From Micromonospora rhizosphaerae (GTDB lineage: Bacteria > Actinomycetota > Actinomycetes > Mycobacteriales > Micromonosporaceae): DNA of 64,000 bases. A program made the position numbers and the translations under genes. The stretch covers positions 6,882,001 through 6,946,000 of the forward strand of contig NZ_FMHV01000002.1 in the NCBI RefSeq assembly GCF_900091465.1. Direction: 5' to 3'. Each line of letters opens with the position of its first letter. The first letter of the stretch is position 1. The notes beneath the pieces are model-generated. The model saw only the letters and a list, made by a program, of their open reading frames with translations. It was not told where the DNA came from and did no database searches. This document shows, piece after piece, positions 42,699 through 51,284 of the stretch.

Positions 42699-44873
42699 AT
42701 GGCGACCCTGCTGTACCGGCTCGGCCGGGCCTCGTTGCGCCGCCGGCGACTCGTCGTCGCCATCTGGCTCGTCGTACTCGTCGGGCTCGGCTTCGCCGCG
42801 GCGACCCTGAAGGGTCCGACGGCGAGCAACTTCACCATGCCCGGCACCGAGTCGCAGCGCGCGCTCGACCTGCTCGCCGAGCGGTTCCCGGCGGCCAGCG
42901 GAGCCACCGGCACGATCGCCGTCAAGGCACCGCGGGACGGCCAACTCCGCACCCCGCAGGGGCAGGCGTTGGTCGGGCAGGTGACCCAGCAGGCGGCCAC
43001 CCTGCCCGGCGTGGTCGGGGCGGTCGACCCGTACCAGGTCAAGGCCCTCTCCCCGAACGGCCGGTACGCCCTGATCCAGGTGCAGTTCGCCGGACGCGCC
43101 GACGAGGTGACCGACGACCAGCGCGCCGCGTACGAGAAGGTCGGCGCGCAGGCCGAGGCGCAGGGCTGGCAGATCGCCCCCGGCGGCGAGGTGCTCAACG
43201 CGGAGCCGGAGGTCGGCTCCACCGAGGCGCTCGGCGTGCTGGTCGCCGCGATCGTCCTGATCGTCACCTTCGGCTCGCTGGTCGCGGCCGGGATGACCAT
43301 GCTGAACGCGCTGATCGGCGTCGGCGTCGGCATGGCCGGCCTGTACGCGCTCAGCGGCGCGGTGGAGCTGACCAGCAGCGCGCCGATCCTGGCCCTGATG
43401 CTCGGCCTGGCCGTCGGCATCGACTACTCGCTCTTCATCACCTCCCGGCACCGACAGAACCTGCTCGCCGGGCTGTCGCCGGAGGAGGCGGTCGGCCGGG
43501 CGGTCGGCACGGCCGGCTCCGCCGTGGTCTTCGCCGGCGCCACCGTGGTGATCGCCCTCGCCGGCCTGGCGGTGGTGGACATCCCGTTCCTGACCGTGAT
43601 GGGTCTGGCCGCCGCGGGCACGGTGACCGTCGCCGTGCTGGTCGCCATCACCCTCGCGCCGGCCCTGCTCGGCTTCGCCGGCCGGAAAGTGCTCCCGCGC
43701 AGGCTGCGCCGGCGCGAGCCGGTCGAGACCGCCGGCTCGGAGGACCGCTCCGGCTTCGGTTTCCGCTGGGCGCATTGGGTGACCCGGCTCCGGGTGCCGG
43801 TGATCCTGGTCGGGCTGCTCGGCCTCGGGCTGCTCGCGCTTCCCGCCCAGGACATGCGGCTCGCGCTGCCCGACGCCGGCACCGCGCCGGAGGGCACCCC
43901 GGCCCGGGTCAGCAACGACCTGATCCGCGAGGGTTTCGGCCCCGGCTTCACCGGCCGCCTCGCGGTGGTCGTCACCGCCGACACGCCGCAGGCTACCCAG
44001 GCCGCCGTCCCGCAGGTCACCGCGCTGATCCAGCGGACCGACAACGTCCTTGCGGTGGCCCCGCCGCAGACCGACCCGACCGGGCGCACCGCCCTGCTCG
44101 GCGTCATCCCGAAGACCGGCCCGACCGACGCGGCCACCGAGACGCTGGTGCACGACATCCGAAGCCAGGTCGCCGGGATCAACGGTGCGGACGTGCTGCT
44201 CACCGGCGTGACCGCGATCGGCATCGACGTGTCGGAGAAGCTCTCCGACGCGCTCCCGGTCTACCTGCTGCTGGTCGTCGGGCTGTCGATCCTGCTGCTG
44301 ATGCTCGTCTTCCGCTCGATCCTGGTGCCGGTCAAGGCGGCGCTGGGCTTCCTGCTGACCGTGGCGGCCACCTTCGGCATCACCGTCGCGGTGTTCCAGC
44401 AGGGGCACCTGGCCGACCTGGTCGGGCTGGACACCCCGGGTCCGCTGATCAGCTTCCTGCCGATCCTGCTCATCGGCATCCTCTTCGGCCTGGCGATGGA
44501 CTACGAGGTCTTCCTGGTCTCGCGGATGCGGGAGGACTTCGTGCACGGCGACACCGCCCGGCAGGCGACCATCAACGGCATGGGCCACGGCGCCCGCGTG
44601 GTCACCGCCGCCGCACTGATCATGATCTCGGTCTTCAGCGGCTTCGTCTTCCTGGACGACCCGGTGATCAAGTCGATGGGCTTCGCCCTCGCCGTCGGGG
44701 TCGCCATCGACGCCTTCGTGGTCCGGATGACCATCGTCCCGGCGGTGATGTCGCTGCTCAACACCGCCGCCTGGTGGCTCCCTCGCTGGCTCGACAGAGT
44801 CCTGCCCAATGTCGACGTCGAGGGCGAAGGCCTTCGCACCCACCTCGCCGAGAAGGCCCCCGCCAACGCGTGA
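42699..44873 (+). CDS. MMPL-family RND transporter
   Basis: A 724-residue membrane protein with about 12 helices in two RND-like halves. It has LGRASLRRRRLVVAIWLVV at the first helix, the first-half motif LAVGIDYSLFITSRHR, and the second-half motif GLAMDYEVFLVSRMRED with the proton-relay Asp-Tyr. Relatives export lipids, polyketides or drugs. The start has GGAGAGGACAGG upstream. It forms an operon with the TetR gene and ends in a bidirectional hairpin shared with the convergent esterase gene. Confidence 0.92.
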   Translation: MATLLYRLGRASLRRRRLVVAIWLVVLVGLGFAAATLKGPTASNFTMPGTESQRALDLLAERFPAASGATGTIAVKAPRDGQLRTPQGQALVGQVTQQAATLPGVVGAVDPYQVKALSPNGRYALIQVQFAGRADEVTDDQRAAYEKVGAQAEAQGWQIAPGGEVLNAEPEVGSTEALGVLVAAIVLIVTFGSLVAAGMTMLNALIGVGVGMAGLYALSGAVELTSSAPILALMLGLAVGIDYSLFITSRHRQNLLAGLSPEEAVGRAVGTAGSAVVFAGATVVIALAGLAVVDIPFLTVMGLAAAGTVTVAVLVAITLAPALLGFAGRKVLPRRLRRREPVETAGSEDRSGFGFRWAHWVTRLRVPVILVGLLGLGLLALPAQDMRLALPDAGTAPEGTPARVSNDLIREGFGPGFTGRLAVVVTADTPQATQAAVPQVTALIQRTDNVLAVAPPQTDPTGRTALLGVIPKTGPTDAATETLVHDIRSQVAGINGADVLLTGVTAIGIDVSEKLSDALPVYLLLVVGLSILLLMLVFRSILVPVKAALGFLLTVAATFGITVAVFQQGHLADLVGLDTPGPLISFLPILLIGILFGLAMDYEVFLVSRMREDFVHGDTARQATINGMGHGARVVTAAALIMISVFSGFVFLDDPVIKSMGFALAVGVAIDAFVVRMTIVPAVMSLLNTAAWWLPRWLDRVLPNVDVEGEGLRTHLAEKAPANA

Positions 44874-44874
44874 C

Positions 44875-44913
44875 AGACCTGCCCGGCCGGTTACACGCCG
44901 GCCGGGTAGGTCT
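44875..44913. terminator. Bidirectional terminator between MMPL and esterase genes
   Basis: AGACCTGCCCGGCCGG pairs with CCGGCCGGGTAGGTCT (one mismatch) around the loop TTACACG. The stop codon of the convergent esterase gene sits inside the loop. Confidence 0.6.
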
Positions 44914-46147
44914 CCATCTCGCCGGGCGTGGTGAGGGCGGGTAGGGGGTGCAGGGCGGTGGCCTCGTCGCACCAGATGAAGGCGTCGTAGCGCTCGCCCA
45001 GCCTGGTCGGCACGTAGTTGCCCCAGGACTCGAAGCTCGGGTCGTAGACCACCCCGATCGCCCGGTGGTCGCACGTCTCGGTGACCCACTCCGGCTCGTC
45101 CGGCCCCCCGAACACCAGCACGGCCCGCTCCGGCATCAGCTCGTGCAGCCGCCGCTCCACCGAGCCCGGCCGGCCCGGCGGCACCACCATCGCCTCGGCC
45201 GGCGAGCCCCAGCGCGGCGCGGCGATCACCGTCCCCCGGTAGCTGCCGAAGCCGACCAGCACCACCGCGTCCCGGCCGTGCCGTTCCCGGCCCAGCTGGC
45301 CGATGTTGATCATCCCCTCGCGGGCCATGTCGGTGGCCCCGGCGTCCCCCACGTGCGTGTTGTGCGCCCAGACGATCCCGCGGGCGTCCGGGCCGTAGAA
45401 GTCCAGCAGCCGGTCCAGGGTGTCCGCCATGTGGGTGTCCCGGACGTTCCACGACTCCGGGCCGCCCCGGACCATCGTCCGGTAGTACCGCTCCGCGCCG
45501 GCCACCACCTCCGCGTTCTGCCAGGCCGAGAAGCGGTCCGGACCGTCGGCGGCGGCCTGTTCCCGGGTACGCGTCAACAGGCGCACCACCTCCTCCTCGC
45601 ACCGGGCGGAGACGAACCGGCTGGCCATCGCGTACTCCTCGACCCGCTTGCCGTACGGCTCGAAACAGCGGTACGCCTCCTGCGCCGCCTCCAGCGAGGC
45701 CGGGTCCTCCTCCCCCAGGTAGTCGAAGATCGCCTGCATCGACTCCCAGAGGCTGTAGACGTCCAGCCCGTGGAAGCCGGCGCGGCGGTCCTCGGGCCGC
45801 TCCAGGTTCCAGGCGCGCAGCCACCGGCAGAAGCGCGACACCTCGGCGTTCGCCCACATCCAGGTGGGCCAGCGTTCGAAGCGTTCCAGCGCGGTCTGGG
45901 GGTCGGGAAGGCCGCCCGGGGCGTCGGTCACCGAACGGTGCACCCGATCGCAGTCCGGCCAGTCCCCCTCCACCGCGACGAAGGAGAAGCCCTGCTCGGC
46001 GATGAGCCGCCGGGTGAGCTGCTCGCGCAGGCGGTAGTAGTCGTAGCTGCCGTGCGTCGCCTCGCCGATCATCACGATCCGGGCGTCCCGGACGCGCTCC
46101 AGCAACGGGTCGAAGTCGCTCGGCGCACCGAGCCGCTGAGCCAGCAT
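44891..46147 (-). CDS. Erythromycin esterase family protein
   Basis: A 418-residue member of the EreA/ChaN-like superfamily. It has the conserved MIGEATHGSYDYYRLRE, the VEGDWPDCDRVH segment, the RAGFHGLDVYSLWESM motif and IVWAHNTHVGDAGATDMAR, so the catalytic His and Glu sites look intact. True Ere enzymes open the macrolide lactone. Many actinobacterial homologues have other, unknown roles, often beside phosphoribosyltransferases, none of which is here. A macrolide-methylase relic 330 bases away makes macrolide hydrolysis more plausible. Confidence 0.82.
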   Translation of the reverse strand: MLAQRLGAPSDFDPLLERVRDARIVMIGEATHGSYDYYRLREQLTRRLIAEQGFSFVAVEGDWPDCDRVHRSVTDAPGGLPDPQTALERFERWPTWMWANAEVSRFCRWLRAWNLERPEDRRAGFHGLDVYSLWESMQAIFDYLGEEDPASLEAAQEAYRCFEPYGKRVEEYAMASRFVSARCEEEVVRLLTRTREQAAADGPDRFSAWQNAEVVAGAERYYRTMVRGGPESWNVRDTHMADTLDRLLDFYGPDARGIVWAHNTHVGDAGATDMAREGMINIGQLGRERHGRDAVVLVGFGSYRGTVIAAPRWGSPAEAMVVPPGRPGSVERRLHELMPERAVLVFGGPDEPEWVTETCDHRAIGVVYDPSFESWGNYVPTRLGERYDAFIWCDEATALHPLPALTTPGEMETYPAGV

Positions 46148-46218
46148 GCCCGCGGCTACCCGGGACCCGCGCGGGCAAACCGGGGTGTGCGGGCCGGCTG
46201 AGCGGGTAGCCGACCGGC

Positions 46219-46410
46219 ATGACCATCACCGGTGTGGAGTTGCAGGAGTACCTGGCCGGGCTCGACTACCCGGTCTCGCGGGAGGATCTGGTCCGCTGGG
46301 GCCAGGAGAACGGGGTCAGCACCGACGTTTTGCAGATGCTGAAGGCGCTGCCGGCGGAGGAGTTCCACTCCCCGGCCGAGCTGAGCGAGGCGTTGAGCAG
46401 CCTCGCCTGA
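46219..46410 (+). CDS. DUF2795 small protein
   Basis: A 63-residue acidic protein fitting DUF2795 (VELQEYLAGLDYPVSREDLV, VLQMLKALPAEEFHSPAELS). Such proteins are common in actinobacteria and look like small helical domains of unknown role. The gene is divergent from the esterase gene, with 71 bases between them. The family is clear but no function can be assigned. Confidence 0.8.
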   Translation: MTITGVELQEYLAGLDYPVSREDLVRWGQENGVSTDVLQMLKALPAEEFHSPAELSEALSSLA

Positions 46411-46469
46411 TCAGCAGTGCGGCCACCTCCTGCCATCGGTCGCCGCCGCACCCGGACGCGGTCTCCTGC

Positions 46470-46670
46470 TCACCGCAGGAGGCGGAAGAGGGTGACCCAC
46501 TGCTCGGGCCAGACCTCGCCGGCGAGGGTGCCGGCGGTGAGGCGGGTGGCGCGCAGGGCGGCGGCCACCCGGGGCGCCGGGCGGAACGCGGTCCGGGGCA
46601 CCCGGCCGGCGAACCGCCAGGCGTACTCCGGCCAGGTCAGCACGGTCAGCCGGCTCCACCGACCGCGGGC
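46470..46670 (-). pseudogene. Relic of an Erm-type 23S rRNA methyltransferase (C-terminal pieces)
   Basis: The minus strand encodes 66 codons and a stop, directly in frame after the stop of the Gfo/Idh gene. The pieces LTVLTWPEYAWRFAGRVPRT and AFRPAPRV match the C-terminal part of KsgA/Erm methylases (the VPR-AF-P-P-V motif). The tail EVWPEQWVTLFRLLR matches the end of actinomycete Erm proteins. The SAM-binding N-terminus is gone, and about 50 residues between the two pieces appear deleted. There is no start codon of its own with a ribosome site. Confidence 0.7.
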
Positions 46671-47570
46671 TCAGAGGTCGACGGTGCGGCCCTCGGCGCG
46701 GGCGGTCTCGGCGGCCTCGAGCACGGCGACCACCTCCCGGCCGAAGCGGACGTCGCACCGGTGGTCCCGGGTACCGGCGTCGACCTCCTCCAGCAGCTGG
46801 TCGATGGCGGCGCCGAACGAGGTGATCGCACTGCCGTCGCCGGGCGGCACGCTCTCGATGCCGTTCTCCCCGTAGAAGACGAACTCGCGGGCCATGGCCT
46901 CGGGCGGCGCGTCCAGGGTGAGCGAGACACTGCTGGTCGCACCCCCGTCGTGGGTCAGCAGCAGGTGGACGAGGCCGCGCGGGCCGTCCATCGCGGCCAC
47001 CCGGGTCACCCGGCCGAGCACCGGCAGGATGATCGACAGAGCGTGCGGGCCGATGTCCCAGAGGGCGCCGTGCTTGCGGCGCCAGGGCGAGTCCCCGTAT
47101 GGGCTGCCGGGTTGGAAGATCGACGCGAACCGCACGGCCTTGGCGGTGTGCCATCCGCCGGCTGCGGCGGTGGCGGCGAGAAGGCTCGCGACGTTCGACT
47201 CGAAACGGCCGGTGAAGAAGACGATCGAGGCGACGCCGGACCGCTCGGCGGCGGCGACCACCCGGTCGGCGTCGGCGAGGCTCAGCGCCAGCGGCTTGTC
47301 CAGCAGCAGGTGCCGGCCGGCCATGGCGGCCCGGACGGCGATGTCCGCCTGGATGTCCGGCGGCAGCGCGACCGCGATCGCGTCGCAGGCGCCGATCAAC
47401 GCGTCGACGTCGTCGAAGGCTGGGACCCCGTGCCGGGCGGCCAGCTCGGCCACCTTCTCCGGGCTGCGCCCCCACACCCCGGCCAGCTCGGCCCGCGGGT
47501 GCGCGTCGATGGCCGCCGCGTGCGTCTCCGCCGCCCAGTGACCGGTGCCGAACAAGCCGAACCGCAGCAC
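46671..47570 (-). CDS. Gfo/Idh/MocA family oxidoreductase
   Basis: A 299-residue NAD(P)-dependent sugar or inositol dehydrogenase-like protein. It has a Rossmann motif RFGLFGTGHWAAETHAAAI, the EKP-like DKPLALSLADAD, and a C-terminal alpha/beta domain with HGALWDIGPHALSIILPVLG. The start GTG at 47570 has GCGGGAG six bases upstream; a frame from 47600 adds ten residues. The substrate is unknown. A methylase relic abuts its 3' end. Confidence 0.88.
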   Translation of the reverse strand: MLRFGLFGTGHWAAETHAAAIDAHPRAELAGVWGRSPEKVAELAARHGVPAFDDVDALIGACDAIAVALPPDIQADIAVRAAMAGRHLLLDKPLALSLADADRVVAAAERSGVASIVFFTGRFESNVASLLAATAAAGGWHTAKAVRFASIFQPGSPYGDSPWRRKHGALWDIGPHALSIILPVLGRVTRVAAMDGPRGLVHLLLTHDGGATSSVSLTLDAPPEAMAREFVFYGENGIESVPPGDGSAITSFGAAIDQLLEEVDAGTRDHRCDVRFGREVVAVLEAAETARAEGRTVDL

Positions 47571-47787
47571 GAGGTACTCCCGCTGTCGTCGTTTCGCCAC
47601 GGCGACCCGTGGCCGTGATCCACGCTAGTCTCCCCGCCCGCCCGGTGCAGCCGACGCGGCCGACCAGCCCTCCGCCACCGCCGCCCGACCCGACCGGTCG
47701 CGCATGGCCACGCCGGCGCGGCCACCGGGGCGCCAGTGAGTACTACGTCGGTTAGTAGGCTGTGCCGGTGACCGAGACTCCGACCGG

Positions 47788-48192
47788 ATGCCGTCGATGA
47801 CCAGCGCAGCCTCAGCCGGCTCGCCGGTGGACGGGATCCTCGCGACGGCATCGATCGTGCTGTCGCTCGTACTCGCGGTGTGGGCGCTCGTGGCGGCGGT
47901 GCGGCACCGGCCGCCGGACCGCATCCAGTTCGTCGGCCTGGCCGTGCTGGAGGTCGGGCTGCTCGCGCTGGCCGTGGCGGCGCTGGTCGCGCTCGGTGGC
48001 GGCGAACGGCCGGGCGAGCCCGGCGCCTTCTTCGGCTACCTGGTGACACTGGTCTGTCTGCCGCCGCTGGCCTGGGTGCTGGCCCGGATGGAGCCGACCC
48101 GGTGGGGATCGGCGATCGTCTGCGCGGTGTGCCTGGTGACGCCGGTCGTGGTGGTCCGGCTCCAGCAGACCTGGGAGGTCCTCGGTGGTTGA
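47788..48192 (+). CDS. Four-helix membrane protein of unknown function
   Basis: A 134-residue hydrophobic protein with about four helices: residues 17-38, 49-68, 80-98 and 107-124 (VDGILATASIVLSLVLAVWA is the first). There are no enzymatic motifs. A 17-base palindromic site TACTA-n7-TAGTA (47741-47757) and a TAGGCT hexamer lie just upstream and may form its promoter and operator. Its 3' end overlaps the next membrane gene by eight bases, so the pair is cotranslated and the two products may interact. Confidence 0.65.
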   Translation: MPSMTSAASAGSPVDGILATASIVLSLVLAVWALVAAVRHRPPDRIQFVGLAVLEVGLLALAVAALVALGGGERPGEPGAFFGYLVTLVCLPPLAWVLARMEPTRWGSAIVCAVCLVTPVVVVRLQQTWEVLGG

Positions 48193-48601
48193 GACGCGGG
48201 CGCCCGAACGCGCCACCAACAGGGGCCCGGGACGGCTGCTGATCGCGGTCTACATCCTCTTCGCGATCGCGGCGACCTCGCGGGCCGGGCTGCAGATCGC
48301 CACCAAGTTCGCCGAGGCGCCGGTGGCGTACCTGCTCTCCGCGGTGGCGGCGCTGATCTACATCGTGGCGGCGGTCGGGCTGGCCCGGGCCGGTCACGCC
48401 GGGCGGCGGGTGGCCCTGGTCTGCTGCTCGGTGGAGCTGATCGGGGTGGTCACGGTCGGCATCCTCAGCCTGGCCGACAAGGCGCTCTTCCCCGACGAGA
48501 CGGTCTGGTCCGAGTTCGGCAGCGGGTACGGCTACATCCCGCTGGTGCTTCCGGTGCTCGGCCTGTTCTGGCTCTGGCGCACCCGCAACGACACGCCCTG
48601 A
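48185..48601 (+). CDS. Second four-helix membrane protein
   Basis: A 138-residue protein with about four helices: LLIAVYILFAIAATSRAGLQ (18-37), LLSAVAALIYIVAAVGLARA (49-68), ALVCCSVELIGVVTVGILSL (76-95) and IPLVLPVLGLFWLW (117-130). A soluble N-terminus of 17 residues precedes them. It starts inside the previous gene (GTG overlap of eight bases). No family is recognised beyond being a conserved-looking actinomycete membrane protein. Confidence 0.65.
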   Translation: MVETRAPERATNRGPGRLLIAVYILFAIAATSRAGLQIATKFAEAPVAYLLSAVAALIYIVAAVGLARAGHAGRRVALVCCSVELIGVVTVGILSLADKALFPDETVWSEFGSGYGYIPLVLPVLGLFWLWRTRNDTP

Positions 48602-48602
48602 C

Positions 48603-48634
48603 GCGTCCCGCCCGCGCGGTGTCGGGCGGGACGC
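48603..48634. terminator. Bidirectional terminator
   Basis: GCGTCCCGCCCG and CGGGCGGGACGC form a 12-base-pair stem with an eight-base loop between the membrane genes and the convergent SDR gene. Confidence 0.6.
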
Positions 48635-48643
48635 GGCGAGCGG

Positions 48644-49402
48644 TCAGTCCTTGGGGCCGCCGGCGACGTAGACGATCTGGCCGGAGACGAAGGACGCGCC
48701 CTCGCTGACCAGGAACGAGATGGTGTGCGCGACGTCCTCCGGCCGGCCGGTCCGGCGGACCGGGATCTCGGCGGCCGCATGCTGCTGCAGCGCCTCGAAG
48801 TCGACCTTCATCCGGGCGGCGGTGGCCGCGGTCATGTCGGTGACGATGAAGCCCGGCGCGACCGCGTTGACGGTCACCCCGAACGGGCCCAGCTCGATGG
48901 CGAGGGTCTTGGTGAAGCCCTGTAGCCCCGCCTTGGCGGCCGAGTAGTTCGCCTGGCCCCGGTTGCCCAGCGCCGAGGTGCTGGAGAGGTTGACGATCCG
49001 GCCCCACTTCCGCTCGACCATGTGCTTCTGGGCGGCCTGGCTGAACAGGAACGCGCCGCGCAGGTGCACTCCCATCACCGTGTCCCAGTCCGCGTCGGTC
49101 ATCTTGAACAACAGATTGTCCCGGAGCACGCCGGCGTTGTTGACCAGCACGGTCGGTGCGCCCAGCTCGGCGGCGACCCGCTCGACGGCCGCCTCCACCT
49201 GGGCCCGGTCGGAGACGTCGGCGCCGACCCCGAGTGCCCGGCCGCCCGCCGCGACGATCGCGTCCACAGTCTCCTTGCTGGCCGACTCCTCGATGTCGAC
49301 GACGGCGACGGCCATGCCGTCGGCGGCCAGCCGGCGGGCGGTGGCCGCGCCGATGCCGCGCGCGGCTCCGGTCACGATGGCGACGCGGGGCTCCTCCGAC
49401 AT
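48644..49402 (-). CDS. Short-chain dehydrogenase/reductase (FabG-like)
   Basis: A 252-residue classical SDR. It has the cofactor motif VTGAARGIGAATARRLA, the NAG motif LVNNAGVLRDNLLFKM, the catalytic Ser in NLSSTSALG and the YSAAK motif (ANYSAAKAGLQGF). The sequence resembles 3-oxoacyl-ACP reductases, and the IVYVAGGPKD end is also common in beta-oxidation-linked SDRs. GGGAGGTAATC precedes ATG. No fatty-acid genes are adjacent, so the substrate is uncertain. Confidence 0.88.
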   Translation of the reverse strand: MSEEPRVAIVTGAARGIGAATARRLAADGMAVAVVDIEESASKETVDAIVAAGGRALGVGADVSDRAQVEAAVERVAAELGAPTVLVNNAGVLRDNLLFKMTDADWDTVMGVHLRGAFLFSQAAQKHMVERKWGRIVNLSSTSALGNRGQANYSAAKAGLQGFTKTLAIELGPFGVTVNAVAPGFIVTDMTAATAARMKVDFEALQQHAAAEIPVRRTGRPEDVAHTISFLVSEGASFVSGQIVYVAGGPKD

Positions 49403-49463
49403 GATTACCTCCCGGTAACTTGTGGCTCGATCGAAGGAGCTTAACGCCACCAGATGTACGGCG

Positions 49464-51116
49464 TCAGACGGCCTGCCCCCGGCAGAGGCGGATCCAGCGG
49501 TAGCCGTAGCCGGCCAGCTTCAGGCTGTCCAGCTTGCCCACCTCGCCGTAGCCCCGGTCGGAGAGGACGTCGATCGGCAGGTCCGCCTCCGGCTGGAGCA
49601 TGCTCAGGTCGACCTCGGCGTCCTCGTTCCCCAGGTTGTGCAGGAAGACCATCGTCCCGGTCGGGCCGTCGGCGCGGTGCGCGAGCACCCCGGGCGGCAT
49701 CGGCACGTCGATGTGGGTGGTCGAGCCGGAGCCGACCTCCGGAGCCTCCCGCAGCGTTCGGATCATCCGCTCGAACCAGGCCAGCAGCGACCTCGGGTCG
49801 CGGCGCTGGGCGGTCACGTTGACCGTCTCGTAGCTGAACTCACCCCGGTCGATCACCGGGCGGACCAGCTTCTCCGGGTCCGCTGTGGAGAAGCCGGCGT
49901 TCGGCTTGTACGACCACTGCATCGGGGTACGGATCGCCTCCCGGCCGGGCAGCGACAGGTCTTCGCCCATGCCGATCTCCTCGCCGTACCGCAGCACCGG
50001 CGTGCCGCGCAGCGAGAACTGCAGCGCGTACGCCAGCTCGATGCGCCGCCGGTCGTTGCCGAGCATGGAGGCGAGCCGGCGGCGGATGCCCCGCCCGTAG
50101 AGGCGCATGTCCTCGTCGGGGCCGAACTGCTCGTACACCTGGTTGCGCTGCTCGGCGGTCAACCGGGACAGGTCGATCTCGTCGTGGTTGCGCAGGAAGG
50201 TGGCCCACTGCCCGCCCGGCGGCAGTGCCGGGGTGTCCCGCAGTGCCTCGATCACCGGTTCCGGGTCCTGCCTCGCCAGGGCCAGCATCAGCCGCCCGTT
50301 GAGCATGAAGTCGAAGAGCATGTGGATCCGGTTCGCCGACCCGCCGCTGTCGCCGAAGTAGACCGGGAGCTGGTCCGGCTCGACGTTCGCCTCGGCCAGC
50401 AGGATGGCGTCCCCCTTGCGCCACTGGACGTGCTGCCGCAGCTCGGTGAGGAACTCCATGTCCTTCGGGGAGTTCGAGTTGCCCGGCTCGGTCAGCTCGA
50501 TGATGAACGGCACCGCGTCCATCCGGAAGCCGGAGACGCCGAGCTGGAGCCAGAACGACATGATCTTCTTGACCTCTTCGCGGACCTTCGGGTTCGCCAT
50601 GTTGAGGTCGGGCTGGAAGTCGTAGAACCGGTGGTAGTACCAGGCCTTGGCGGTCCGGTCGTAACTCCAGGTCTCGTTCTGCTCGCCGGGAAAGACCATG
50701 CCCTGGTGGCGGTCCGGCGGCTCCTCATCGGACCAGACGTAGCAGTCCCGGTACGGCGAGTCGGGCGACGAGCGGGCGGACTGGAACCACGGGTGCTCGT
50801 CGGAGGTGTGGTTGACCACCAGGTCCATGATCACCCGGATGCCCCGGTTCTTGGCCTGGTGCAACAGCTCCGCGAAGTCGCCAAGGGTGCCCAGGCGGGG
50901 GTTCACGTTGTAGAAGTCGGTGGCGTCATAGCCGTCGTCCCTGCCCGGGGACGGGTGGATCGGGTGCAGCCAGAGGCAGGTCACGCCGAGCCGGGCGAGA
51001 TAGTCGAGCCGGCCGATCAGGCCGCGGATGTCGCCCACCCCGTCGCCGTCCGAGTCCGCGTACGTGTCGATGTCGAGGCAGTAGACGACCGCCTCCTGGT
51101 ACCACCTGTCACCCAT
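49464..51116 (-). CDS. GH13 alpha-glucan enzyme, trehalose synthase-like
   Basis: A 550-residue alpha-amylase superfamily enzyme. It begins WYQEAVVYCLDIDTYADSDG. It has DLVVNHTSDEHPW, the nucleophile in SGFRMDAVPF, the acid/base Glu in LLAEANVEP and LRNHDEIDLSRL, so the catalytic set is complete. The arrangement resembles trehalose synthase (TreS), which interconverts maltose and trehalose, but a maltokinase is not adjacent. A C-terminal beta domain follows (about 460-550). The start at 51116 is supported by a GGAGAAG upstream. Confidence 0.85.
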   Translation of the reverse strand: MGDRWYQEAVVYCLDIDTYADSDGDGVGDIRGLIGRLDYLARLGVTCLWLHPIHPSPGRDDGYDATDFYNVNPRLGTLGDFAELLHQAKNRGIRVIMDLVVNHTSDEHPWFQSARSSPDSPYRDCYVWSDEEPPDRHQGMVFPGEQNETWSYDRTAKAWYYHRFYDFQPDLNMANPKVREEVKKIMSFWLQLGVSGFRMDAVPFIIELTEPGNSNSPKDMEFLTELRQHVQWRKGDAILLAEANVEPDQLPVYFGDSGGSANRIHMLFDFMLNGRLMLALARQDPEPVIEALRDTPALPPGGQWATFLRNHDEIDLSRLTAEQRNQVYEQFGPDEDMRLYGRGIRRRLASMLGNDRRRIELAYALQFSLRGTPVLRYGEEIGMGEDLSLPGREAIRTPMQWSYKPNAGFSTADPEKLVRPVIDRGEFSYETVNVTAQRRDPRSLLAWFERMIRTLREAPEVGSGSTTHIDVPMPPGVLAHRADGPTGTMVFLHNLGNEDAEVDLSMLQPEADLPIDVLSDRGYGEVGKLDSLKLAGYGYRWIRLCRGQAV

Positions 51117-51284
51117 GCCCGGTTTACTTCTCCGATCCGCCATTTCGGCAAACCCGGGCCGGACGAGGCGGATTTGAACCCGACGGGGTGATCCGGTGAT
51201 CAGTGGGGCGGGCCACCGGCAGGTGTGACCCGGGAGCGCTCGGGTACCACTCTCCGATCCCCGGCAGCTCGCGGAAGGACCCCC

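Noticed and set aside
42258..46229. A 1323-codon minus-strand open frame opposite the MMPL gene
   Set aside because: The MMPL protein on the other strand has full family motifs; the antisense product is compositionally biased and runs across gene boundaries.
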